The notes under the pieces are model-generated. The model ran no database searches, was not told the origin of the DNA, and was given only the letters and a program-made list of their open reading frames with translations. A DNA stretch of 64,000 nucleotides from an uncultured Clostridia bacterium (GTDB lineage: Bacteria; Bacillota_A; Clostridia; TANB77; CAG-508), in contig CALXZR010000124.1 in NCBI GenBank assembly GCA_944393295.1, forward strand, positions 1-64,000, in the 5' to 3' direction. The translations under genes were made by a program, and so were the position numbers. This document shows positions 45,841 to 54,544 of this stretch, piece after piece. Each line of letters begins with the position of its first letter. Position 1 is the first letter of the stretch.

Positions 45841-46216
45841 AAAAATAAGTCTTTTTGAATTATCGAAAGAATTAAAATTAGTATTAGATGAGTATTCATC
45901 TAATATTATTCAAGACATGAAAAAAGTAACAAAAGAAACGGCAGAAGAATTAAAAAAGGATACTAAAAGGGATGCACCCAAAAAAACAAAAGAGTATAGT
46001 AAGCATATTTCATGTAAACTCACTAATGAAAATGCTAAAAGTATTACATATACATGGTATGTTAAAGATCCAGAATACAGATTAAGTCATCTTATAATTA
46101 AAAGTCATAAAATGCCACACGGTGGAAATTCTAAATCAAATGATTTTTTGGAAAAAGATGAACAGAAAGCTGTAGAAAATTATGAAAAAAAAATAAGGAA
46201 AGTGATTGAAGGATGA
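45833..46216 (+). CDS. HK97 gp10-like tail completion protein
   Basis: 127 residues. ELKLVLDEYSSNIIQDMKKVTKETAEELKKDTKRDAPKKTKEYSKHISCK is a long helix then a short basic strand, followed by YRLSHLIIKSHKMPHGG and an EKDEQKAVENYEKKI end. The pattern is diagnostic for the HK97 gp10 family. Overlaps the next gene by 4 bases. Confidence 0.87.
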   Translation: MDKKISLFELSKELKLVLDEYSSNIIQDMKKVTKETAEELKKDTKRDAPKKTKEYSKHISCKLTNENAKSITYTWYVKDPEYRLSHLIIKSHKMPHGGNSKSNDFLEKDEQKAVENYEKKIRKVIEG

Positions 46217-46539
46217 ACATAGAAAATGATTTAAAAAAAATAACAGGTATAGAAAATATAAAAGAAGATGGTTTTGTTAAAATTCCTAAATTTCCTTATA
46301 TAGTATATGTAATAGAAAAAAATTCTAGAGGTGCAGACAATGTTAATAAACTGAATGATAATAAAATTGCTATAGCTTTGTATGATTCAAAAAAAAATTT
46401 AGATGTTGAAAATAAAATTGAAAACTGGCTTGATAATCTAGGAATAGAATTTTATAAAGATAGGAATTGGCAAAATGAAGAAAAAAGTTGGGAAACATAT
46501 TACGAATTTAATATTTTAGAAAAGAAGGGGGAAACATAA
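46213..46539 (+). CDS. Tail terminator-like protein
   Basis: 108 residues in the gp11/tail terminator slot between the gp10-like gene and the tail tube. Pattern: IPKFPYIVYVIEKNSRGADNVNKLNDNKIAIALYDSKKNLDVENKIENWLDNL. These proteins cap the tail tube at its head-proximal end. Assigned by pattern and strict gene order. Confidence 0.8.
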   Translation: MNIENDLKKITGIENIKEDGFVKIPKFPYIVYVIEKNSRGADNVNKLNDNKIAIALYDSKKNLDVENKIENWLDNLGIEFYKDRNWQNEEKSWETYYEFNILEKKGET

Positions 46540-47100
46540 ATGCCTAATGAAAAAAGAACTAACAAAACAATTACTTTAGGGAGTGGAGATTTATATATCA
46601 AAGAATTTGAAGATGAAATTCCAGAAGATAGTGAAATAGAGATTGAAGAAAACAGAGCTGGATATATTCAAGGCGGAGCAGAATTAAATTATAAACCAGA
46701 ATACTATACAGCTGAAGACGATAAAGGATATGTTAAAAAAACTATAGTAACAAAAGAAGAAGCATCTTTAAAATCAGGAATTTTGACTTGGAATGCTAAA
46801 ACTTTACAAAAATTAGTTAATACAGGAAGAGTAACAGAAGATACTACAAAAGGTATTAGAACTATTAAAATCGGCGGAACTAAAAATCAAGATGGAAAAA
46901 GATATATTATTCATTTTGTACATAAAGATAGTGTCGACGGAGATGTAAGAGTTACTATTATTGGAAAGAATCAGGCAGGATTTACACTAGCTTTTCAAAG
47001 AGACAAAGAAACTGTTATAGATGCTGAATTTAGTGCAGAACCATGCGATGATGAAGGAACACTAATTATTTATAAAGAAGAAATTTTAAAAACAGCTTAA
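46540..47100 (+). CDS. Major tail (tube) protein
   Basis: 186 residues with RBS AAGGGGG. N-terminus NKTITLGSGDLYIKEFEDEIPEDSEIEIEENRAGYIQGGAELNYKPEYY is typical of Firmicute phage tail tube proteins. Beta-rich throughout, ending FSAEPCDDEGTLIIYKEEI. Polymerises around the tape measure to make the tail tube. Confidence 0.88.
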   Translation: MPNEKRTNKTITLGSGDLYIKEFEDEIPEDSEIEIEENRAGYIQGGAELNYKPEYYTAEDDKGYVKKTIVTKEEASLKSGILTWNAKTLQKLVNTGRVTEDTTKGIRTIKIGGTKNQDGKRYIIHFVHKDSVDGDVRVTIIGKNQAGFTLAFQRDKETVIDAEFSAEPCDDEGTLIIYKEEILKTA

Positions 47101-47113
47101 AGGAGAAATAAAA

Positions 47114-47428
47114 ATGTATGATATGACAAAATTAAGAACTAGATTTTGGGAAATCAGATTAAGAAATGGAAAAAAATTAAGTGTTGAAGCTCCTAAAATG
47201 AAAGTTTTAAAAAAGATAGCAAGTATGTCTGATATAAGTGAAGAAAACTTTAATGATGAAGATGTAGATAATTTAGAAATTGCTTTAGCTATGGCACTTA
47301 GCAAAAACAAAGAAAATTATAAAATTACTAAAGAATGGATTGAAGAAAATTTAAGTATTGATGAAGTTCAAGATATTTTAACAGAGTATTTTAATTGGGT
47401 TAATTCTATAAAAAACTCAAAAAACTAA
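47114..47428 (+). CDS. Tail assembly chaperone, first frame (gpG-like)
   Basis: 104 residues, AAAGGAG upstream. Pattern RFWEIRLRNGKKLSVEAPKMKVLKKIASM and NLEIALAMALSKNKENYKITKEWIEENLSIDEVQDILTEYFNWV matches the gpG-type chaperones located between tail tube and tape measure. Ends with two tandem in-phase slippery heptamers A AAA AAC (47410-47416 and 47419-47425), the second directly before the TAA stop, leading to the -1 frame extension. Confidence 0.88.
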   Translation: MYDMTKLRTRFWEIRLRNGKKLSVEAPKMKVLKKIASMSDISEENFNDEDVDNLEIALAMALSKNKENYKITKEWIEENLSIDEVQDILTEYFNWVNSIKNSKN

Positions 47429-47721
47429 AAATTCCATATTATCCATACTTTGGTGATAAAAATGTGGATGATATGGAGATAAAATACAAGGTTGAAAGTT
47501 TAGAGGAAAAAAGAATTTCAGAATTTTTAAATATTTCACTTTTGGAAGTAGAAGAATTAAATTTTATAGATTACTATTTCTTCTTAAGAGAAGCTTTTAT
47601 ATATAATTGTACTCAATCCGAAGATGGAAGAGAGTATTTAAGAAATGCTTATAGACTGGAACAGACAGCACCAGATAGAGAAGAATTGAGAAGAAATTTT
47701 AAAAACAAGTTGCAAAAATAA
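47114..47721 (+). CDS. Tail assembly chaperone gpG-T fusion made by -1 frameshift
   Basis: A -1 shift at either A AAA AAC heptamer continues KKLKIPYYPYFGDKNVDDMEIKYKVESLEEKRISEF...YLRNAYRLEQTAPDREELRRNF to 47721, about 202 residues in all. The -1 frame is open from before the first heptamer, and its own internal ATG (47464 is a GTG, 47476 an ATG) has no good ribosome binding site, so it is expressed by frameshift as in lambda G/GT. The fusion binds the tape measure protein encoded next. Confidence 0.85.
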
Positions 47722-47751
47722 ATTGTAGCTTGTTTTTTTATGGAGAAATAT

Positions 47752-50592
47752 ATGGCTAATAATAAAATAAAAGGTATAACTATTGAAATTGGTGGAGATG
47801 CAACAAAATTAGGAAAAGCTTTAGAAGAAACTGAGAAAAAAAGCAAAGATTTACAAAAAGAACTTAAAGGTGTTAACACTCTTTTAAAATATGATCCTAA
47901 AAACATTACATTATTAAAACAAAAACAAGACTTGTTAAACAAGAGTATTTCAGAATGTAGAGAAAAATTAAGTGTATTAAAAGATGCACAAATTCAAGTA
48001 CAAGAACAATTTGAAAAAGGTGATATTACAGAAGAACAATATCGTAATTTTCAAAGAGAAATTGTTGCTACTGAACAGAAATTAAAAAGTTTAAAAGAAG
48101 AATCTAAGTCTTTTGGAAATGTAGCAACACAATATATAGCACAAGCTGGAAAAAGTATTGAAAATTTTGGAAATAAAGTATCTGATGTTGGAAAAAATTT
48201 TTCTGTAATTAGTGCAGCATCAAGTGCAATTTTAATTGGGGCGACAAAGACTGCTATAGATTTTGAATCAGCATGGACTGGTGTACTAAAAACTGTTGAT
48301 GGAACAGATGAAGAATTAGAAAAAATTAGAGAAGGAATATTTGATTTATCAGAAGTAACTGCAAGTAGTGCAACAGATATTGCATCTGTTGCTGAAGCTG
48401 CAGGACAATTAGGAATAGAAACAGATAGTATATTAGCTTTTTCTGAAACTATGGTTAGATTAGGAGATTCAACAAATGTATCCGCTGATGTTGCAGCAAC
48501 TTCAATAGCTCAACTTTATAACATAATGAATAGCAATATAAATACAGTTGATAGATTTGGGGCTGCCATAGTTGCGTTAGGAAATAATTCTGCCACTACT
48601 GAAGCCGATATTTTAAATATGGCAACAAGAATAGCTGCTGCTGGAAGCCAAATTGGATTAACTGAACAAGATATTCTCGCTTTATCAGCGTCTTTAGCAA
48701 GTGTAGGTTTGGAAGCTGAAGGTGGAGGTTCTGCTATTTCTACTGTAATGACTAAAATAGATAAAGATGTTGCTTTGAATACAGAAACTTTAGCTACTTG
48801 GGCAGAAGTAAGTAATATGTCAGTTCAAGAATTTAAAAGATTGTGGGAAACTGATGCAATATCTGCTATTCAAAAAGTTATATCTGGAATGGGTGATGCA
48901 AGTAAATCTGGCGAAAATTTAAATGTAATTTTAGACGAACTAGGTATAACATCTATAAGAGAAACTGATTCAATGAAGCGTCTTTCTAACGCATCAGAAT
49001 TAATGAATGATATGCTAGAAGTAAGTAATAGTGCATGGCAAGAGAATAATGCACTAACTGAAGAATCAAGTAAAAGATATGAAACTGCAGAATCAAAAAT
49101 TCAACAAATTAAAAATATTATTTCTGAAATATGTACAAATTTTTTAAATCTTTTTTTACCTACAATTAAAAATATTTTTGATAATGTTGCGAATTTTTTA
49201 AAAAAATTAACTGAATTAAATCCAGCAGTACAGAAAATTGTTGTTGTTACTTTACTATTAACATCAGTTCTGGGGCCATTAATTATTTTTATAGGCAAAC
49301 TGGTTTCTTCAATTGGTTCAATAATGCAAATAGCACCACAATTATTAAATATATTTAATGGAATAAAAACAGCAATAAGTGGTCTATTTAGCATTTTAGC
49401 TGCAAATCCAATAATATTAGTTGTGGCAGCAATAGCCACACTTATAGCAATCTTTGTGAGTCTATGGAATAACTGCGAATCTTTCAGAAACTTTTGGATT
49501 AGTTTATGGGAAAATTTAAAAACTAAATTTAGCCAATTTGCTGATTCAGTGAAAAATGTAATAGAAAATATAAAAAATGGATTTTTAAATTTTGCATCAA
49601 ATATAAATAACAATGTTATTCAACCAATTTGGAATAAAATACAAGAATTTTTAAATAAAATTGTTTCTATTGCCGAATGGATAAACATAAATGTCATTCA
49701 ACCAATTTTAAGTATAGTTGTACCTATAATTCAGAAAATCACCGAAATTTGTGCGAAAATTTGGGAAATTATAACTGTTTTATTAGGTGTTTTGGTTCAA
49801 TGGATTTATACGAATTTTATCCTTCCAATTATAAATAGAATTTCAAATATGATAACAAATATAATACAATTTTTTCAAAATCTTTGGAATAGGATTGTTA
49901 GTATTTTTTCTTTTATAGGTAGTTGGTTTTCAGAAAGATTCAATTTAGCAAAAGATGCAATTGTTGTAGCCTTTTCTCCAATAGTTCAATGGTTTTCAGA
50001 TAGGTTAAATGATATAAAAAATATTTTTTCAAGCATAGGACAATTTTTTGCAGAAAAATTCCAGGAAGCATACAATAATGTTGTATCTATTTTTAGTGGA
50101 ATATCTTCTTTTTTTAATGGAATTTTTGATTCTATAAAAACAATTTTTAATGATATTGGTACAAAAATAGGAAATGGAATAGGAGAAGCTTTTAAGAAAA
50201 CTGTAAATGCTGTTATTAATTTTGCAGAAAATACAATAAATAAGTTTATTAGAGCAATTAACAGTGCTATATCTGTTATTAATAATATACCAGGAGTAAA
50301 CATTAGTAAGCTTACTGAATTAAACATACCTAAATTAAAAATAGGTATGCCATATGTTCCTTACGATAATTACTTAGCTTTATTACATAAAGGAGAAAGA
50401 GTATTAACAGCAGAAGAGAATAGAAACTATAATGAAAACAATAGTACAGTTAAAAATATAACTAATAATGAAGGTGACTTTATTGTAAAAGTTGATAAAT
50501 TCATTAATAATGGAGGAAACGATATTAAAAATATAGCTGAAGAAATGGCTTTTTATGAAAAACAATATAAAATGTCTAAGGGAGAAATTTAA
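47752..50592 (+). CDS. Tail tape measure protein
   Basis: 946 residues; start 47752 uses the GGAG inside ATGGAGAAATAT as its ribosome binding site. Residues 1-130 are coiled coil (GGDATKLGKALEETEKKSKDLQKELKGVNTLLKYDP). The TMP core (about 150-420) has SVAEAAGQLGIETDSILAFSETMVRLGDSTNVSADVAATSIAQ. Hydrophobic helices follow (about 490-570, VVTLLLTSVLGPLIIFIGKL and NPIILVVAAIATLIAIFVSLW), then Trp/Ile-rich amphipathic repeats (about 600-830) and a C-terminal LPKLKIGMPYVPYDNYLALLHKGERVL. Sets tail length and probably takes part in DNA entry. Confidence 0.94.
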   Translation: MANNKIKGITIEIGGDATKLGKALEETEKKSKDLQKELKGVNTLLKYDPKNITLLKQKQDLLNKSISECREKLSVLKDAQIQVQEQFEKGDITEEQYRNFQREIVATEQKLKSLKEESKSFGNVATQYIAQAGKSIENFGNKVSDVGKNFSVISAASSAILIGATKTAIDFESAWTGVLKTVDGTDEELEKIREGIFDLSEVTASSATDIASVAEAAGQLGIETDSILAFSETMVRLGDSTNVSADVAATSIAQLYNIMNSNINTVDRFGAAIVALGNNSATTEADILNMATRIAAAGSQIGLTEQDILALSASLASVGLEAEGGGSAISTVMTKIDKDVALNTETLATWAEVSNMSVQEFKRLWETDAISAIQKVISGMGDASKSGENLNVILDELGITSIRETDSMKRLSNASELMNDMLEVSNSAWQENNALTEESSKRYETAESKIQQIKNIISEICTNFLNLFLPTIKNIFDNVANFLKKLTELNPAVQKIVVVTLLLTSVLGPLIIFIGKLVSSIGSIMQIAPQLLNIFNGIKTAISGLFSILAANPIILVVAAIATLIAIFVSLWNNCESFRNFWISLWENLKTKFSQFADSVKNVIENIKNGFLNFASNINNNVIQPIWNKIQEFLNKIVSIAEWININVIQPILSIVVPIIQKITEICAKIWEIITVLLGVLVQWIYTNFILPIINRISNMITNIIQFFQNLWNRIVSIFSFIGSWFSERFNLAKDAIVVAFSPIVQWFSDRLNDIKNIFSSIGQFFAEKFQEAYNNVVSIFSGISSFFNGIFDSIKTIFNDIGTKIGNGIGEAFKKTVNAVINFAENTINKFIRAINSAISVINNIPGVNISKLTELNIPKLKIGMPYVPYDNYLALLHKGERVLTAEENRNYNENNSTVKNITNNEGDFIVKVDKFINNGGNDIKNIAEEMAFYEKQYKMSKGEI

Positions 50593-50594
50593 AA

Positions 50595-51293
50595 ATGAAT
50601 TATTTTATATTTAATGAAATTAATTCTAAAGATATGGGAATTATTATTAATAAAATGCCAAATGTAATTAAGTCGGAAAGAAGGATAAATTCGATTGAAA
50701 TTCCTGGAAAAGATGGTAATTTACATGAGGATGAAGAAACTTATAAGACAAAAACAATTACAATTGAATGTACTCTTTTGGAAAGAGAAAAATTAGATGA
50801 TGTTATAGGATGGTTAGATGGAACTGGTACGCTAGTTTTGTCTAACGATCCAAATAAAATGTATAGAGCAGCAATTATTAATCAAATCGATTTTTCTCCA
50901 ATAGTTAATATCTTACATACTTTTCCATTACAAATAGAACTACAGCCTATTTCTTATAGCACTGAATTATATATTAAAGAATTTGAAGAAGGTGAAGATT
51001 TTGAAATAAATATATCTGAAGCAACGGCTAAAATAAGACCTTTAATTATATTATATGGAAGCGGTAATTTAGTTTTAACAATTAATAATGAAATTGTAAA
51101 TATAAAATTAAATGATAATGACAGTATAACTATTGATTGCGACTTAGCTCTTGCTTATAAGGATAAAGAAAATTGCAATAATAAAATATTGGGAGATTTA
51201 GAGAATGTATTCTTAAAAAGAGGAGTTAATCAGATTAATTTAACAGGAACATATACAAAAATCCAATTTAAATATAGAAAAGCATATTTGTAG
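50595..51293 (+). CDS. Distal tail protein (Dit)
   Basis: 232 residues, 2 bases after tape measure. N-terminus FIFNEINSKDMGIIINKMPNVIKSERRINSIEIPGKDGNLHEDEETYKTKTITIECTL is the Siphovirus_tail/Dit pattern; a beta-rich C-terminal part ends GVNQINLTGTYTKIQFKYRKAYL. Dit hexamers form the hub joining tail tube and Tal. Confidence 0.9.
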   Translation: MNYFIFNEINSKDMGIIINKMPNVIKSERRINSIEIPGKDGNLHEDEETYKTKTITIECTLLEREKLDDVIGWLDGTGTLVLSNDPNKMYRAAIINQIDFSPIVNILHTFPLQIELQPISYSTELYIKEFEEGEDFEINISEATAKIRPLIILYGSGNLVLTINNEIVNIKLNDNDSITIDCDLALAYKDKENCNNKILGDLENVFLKRGVNQINLTGTYTKIQFKYRKAYL

Positions 51294-51334
51294 AAACCAA
51301 ATTTTAGGTTTCTTTTTTTAAAGAGGTGATACAT

Positions 51335-53785
51335 ATAATAACTTTGCACGAAAAAAATTCTACAGATTTTTTAACTAATAATGGACTTGGAATATTGAGT
51401 AAATGTACAGAAGCTATAGTAGAAGAGGAACTAAATGGAAAGTTTTGTTTAACTATAAAATATCCAATAGATGCTTATTTAAGTTCAGAAATTATAGAAG
51501 GAAGAATTATTGTTTGTGAAGTAGGATATGGTTCAAGACAGGCTTTTAGAATATATAAAACTTCAAAAAGTTTAGATGAAAAAGTTATTTACGCAAATCA
51601 TATTTTTTATGATTTGATGGACAATTTTTTAGAAGATGTGTATCCGAAAAACCAGGATGGAAGTGGTTATATAGACTGGATTTTATCGCATACACAATAT
51701 ACACATAAATTTTATGGGTATAGCGATATTAGTAAGGTTTCAACAGCAAGATATGTAAGAAAGAATCCAGTTAATGCAATTATGAGTGATGAGGAAAATT
51801 CTGCAATAAATTTATATTCAGCTGAACTTAATCGAGATAATTATAATATAGGGCTATTGACTAGAAGAGGAGAAGACAGAGGCGTTTATATTAGATATAA
51901 AAAGAATATAAATGGAATCACTTTTAATACAGACAATTCAACAATTGGAACCAGAATAATGCCAAAAGGATATGATGAATTACTTTTACCAGAAAAATAT
52001 ATTGATAGCGAAATCATTAATAATTATGCACATCCTATAATTAAAGTTATTGAGTATGAAGATGTGAAAATAAAATCTAATGAAGATGAAGATGGATTTA
52101 CAACTCCAGATGAATGTTATACAGAAATGAGAAATAGAGTTGCTAAAGAATTTGAAAATGGTTTAGATAAACCTTCTATAAGTGCTGAAATTGATTTTAT
52201 AGAACTTTCAAAAACACTTGAATATAAGAATTATAGTAATCTTGAAAAAGTATATTTAGGGGATACTGTAACAATTTATGTTAGTAAATTAGATATTAAT
52301 GTAAAAGAAAGAGTTATTTCTACAACTTATAATGTTTTGTCCAAAAAATTTACAAAAATGAATTTAGGAAATTTGGAAAATAATATAGTTTCTGAAAATT
52401 CTAAATTTCAATCATCTATAAAAAATGAAATATTACCGAATTTATCACAAAATATTTTATCAGAGGCAAAAGAAAATGCTACAAATCAAATAAAAACTGC
52501 TTTAGGTGGTTATATTTACAAAACACAATCAGAACTATTTATAATGGATACTTCAGACATAAATACAGCAACTAAAGTATGGAGATGGAATTTAAGCGGT
52601 TTAGGTTATAGCTCTACAGGAATAAATGGTGATTATGGTATTGCAATAACACAAGATGGAGCTATTGTGGCTGATTATATTACTTCAGGAATATTAAATG
52701 CTAATTTAATTAAAGCAGGAAATATAAGATCTGTGAATTATAAAGAAAATAAAACGGGCTTATCTATTAATATGCTAACTGGAGAAATAGATTCAAGATA
52801 TTTTAAAGTTAGTTCAAATGGAAAAATTACTTCTACCAGTGGTGCTATTGGAGGATGGAATATTGATGCTGAAAGTTTATATAAAAATTTTGGTGGAAAC
52901 AATGGTATAGGAATACTTTCTACAAATGCTAATGCTAATATAGCAATTTATGCTGGAGCTCCAAGTAGCAATATTGCTGGAGCTCCTATGCGAATATATT
53001 ATGACGGTACAGTAAATTTTACAAAAGGAAATATTGGTGGAATTAATTTAGGAGACACAGGAATATTTTATTCAGGGACTTCTAAAAATGATGGATTTGG
53101 TCTTTGGAAAAATGGCATACATAAAATTGGTAATTCTTATATAATTTTTCACGCTGGAGCAAATGGCTCAAATATTGGAGGCGCAAATTTTAAGGTTATG
53201 CAAAATGGAAAGGTCTATTGCAATGATATTGAAATAACAGGTGGATCACTTAATGTTCAAAACGCTGGGACTAATCATATAATTAATATTCAAGATACCA
53301 ATAGTAATGATGACTGTACTTATATGTCTGCAAGATATATAGGTGTTAATTCTGCTGGAAAACAGATGATAAGTTTTGGGATTAGTTATGATAATGGTAC
53401 TTATTTAGGAAGACAAGGAAGCATAACAGTGGAATGTCCTACTTCAGCATCAACAGGAGTTGCAACATATGTGAAAGGAACTGGAATTACAACGCCATCT
53501 ATTACACAGACTTCAGATGAAAGAGTTAAAGAAAATATCAGTCTGTTTGATAAAAAAGCAATAGATTTAATAAAATTTGGAAAGATATATAATTTTAATT
53601 TTAAAAATAGTAAGGATAGAAAAATAGGATTTGTTATTGGTAAAAACTATAATACACCAGAAGAGATAATTAAGGGAAATGATTCTTTAAAAGGTGTCGA
53701 TATCTATTCTATGAGTGCAATAATGTGGAAAGGGTTACAAGAGTTAGTCGAAAGAATAGAAACTATAGAAGAAAGGATTTTATAA
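51335..53785 (+). CDS. Tail-associated protein (Tal) with C-terminal S74 chaperone domain; probable AUA start
   Basis: About 816 residues. The Shine-Dalgarno GAGGTGAT (51323-51330) is 6 bases before ATA at 51335, and reading from there gives ITLHEKNSTDFLTNNGLGIL, equal to the usual M-I-x-L start of this family; the only standard start nearby is a GTG inside the Shine-Dalgarno. N-terminal ~370 residues are the prophage endopeptidase tail fold (LNGKFCLTIKYPID, IYANHIFYDLMDN). A collagen-free beta region follows with repeated GGxN strands. The last ~100 residues are a peptidase S74 intramolecular chaperone (TSDERVKENISLFDKKAIDLI), which self-cleaves after trimer folding. Confidence 0.87.
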   Translation: MITLHEKNSTDFLTNNGLGILSKCTEAIVEEELNGKFCLTIKYPIDAYLSSEIIEGRIIVCEVGYGSRQAFRIYKTSKSLDEKVIYANHIFYDLMDNFLEDVYPKNQDGSGYIDWILSHTQYTHKFYGYSDISKVSTARYVRKNPVNAIMSDEENSAINLYSAELNRDNYNIGLLTRRGEDRGVYIRYKKNINGITFNTDNSTIGTRIMPKGYDELLLPEKYIDSEIINNYAHPIIKVIEYEDVKIKSNEDEDGFTTPDECYTEMRNRVAKEFENGLDKPSISAEIDFIELSKTLEYKNYSNLEKVYLGDTVTIYVSKLDINVKERVISTTYNVLSKKFTKMNLGNLENNIVSENSKFQSSIKNEILPNLSQNILSEAKENATNQIKTALGGYIYKTQSELFIMDTSDINTATKVWRWNLSGLGYSSTGINGDYGIAITQDGAIVADYITSGILNANLIKAGNIRSVNYKENKTGLSINMLTGEIDSRYFKVSSNGKITSTSGAIGGWNIDAESLYKNFGGNNGIGILSTNANANIAIYAGAPSSNIAGAPMRIYYDGTVNFTKGNIGGINLGDTGIFYSGTSKNDGFGLWKNGIHKIGNSYIIFHAGANGSNIGGANFKVMQNGKVYCNDIEITGGSLNVQNAGTNHIINIQDTNSNDDCTYMSARYIGVNSAGKQMISFGISYDNGTYLGRQGSITVECPTSASTGVATYVKGTGITTPSITQTSDERVKENISLFDKKAIDLIKFGKIYNFNFKNSKDRKIGFVIGKNYNTPEEIIKGNDSLKGVDIYSMSAIMWKGLQELVERIETIEERIL

Positions 53786-54544
53786 ATGATAGAAGTTTTA
53801 AAAGAATATAATTTCAAGGTTAATTTTTCTGAAAGTATTTTTGATACTGATCAAAAAATTATCTTAGTTGAAAAAGATAATAAATCTTCAAAATTCATAT
53901 TTAATTTTGAAGAAAGCGAGCTGGAAAATAAAAATGTGCTTTTAAAAATGAAACATTATGGCGGAAAAACATATGAACAATTATTGGTAATTAAAAATGG
54001 AACTGCTGAATTTATTTTAACAAATACAATTTTAGATTCTGGATGGCTAAAAATGTCTTTATCTTTGATTGGTACGGAAAATGAAATTTTAACGAATGCA
54101 ACTTTTAATGAAAATATAAAAATAAGAGATAAAATTGAAGATGGAGAAACACCTAGTGAGGAAGATGTATCCGTTGTTGTAGAACTTATTTCGGAACTTG
54201 TGGAAATAAAAGAGGGACTTTATACCAAAGAACAGATAGATAAATTATTTAATGCTACTGAAAAAAAACACTATAATTATAGAATTGTAGTAACTGAAGA
54301 AGTTCCAAAATTAACTGAATATACTTTACCTTGTAATTATAAAGTTGGAGACAATTCTTTAGAGATTTTCTACAATAATGAATTGTTAATAAAAGAAACT
54401 AGCGAAGACGAAGAAGCTAATTATAGAGAGGTAGGAGAAATAGGAGCTATTAGTAATAAAGTTGTTTTTGGATGGAATCTTCCTATTGGATCTATTCTTA
54501 ATATCCTAGTGAAAGGAGAGTATGTTGAAGATGAAACAGAGTGA
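53786..54544 (+). CDS. Baseplate upper protein-like (BppU N-terminal type)
   Basis: 252 residues starting one base after Tal. N-terminal half is a beta-sandwich pattern (IILVEKDNKSSKFIFNFEE...NVLLKMKHYGGKTYEQLLVIKNGTAEFILTNTILDSGWLKMSLSLIG) like BppU. A helical linker contains ELISELVEIKEGLYTKEQIDKLF. The C-terminal part YTLPCNYKVGDNSLEIFYNNELLI resembles a small carbohydrate-binding or fibre domain. Overlaps the fibre gene by 23 bases. Confidence 0.7.
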   Translation: MIEVLKEYNFKVNFSESIFDTDQKIILVEKDNKSSKFIFNFEESELENKNVLLKMKHYGGKTYEQLLVIKNGTAEFILTNTILDSGWLKMSLSLIGTENEILTNATFNENIKIRDKIEDGETPSEEDVSVVVELISELVEIKEGLYTKEQIDKLFNATEKKHYNYRIVVTEEVPKLTEYTLPCNYKVGDNSLEIFYNNELLIKETSEDEEANYREVGEIGAISNKVVFGWNLPIGSILNILVKGEYVEDETE

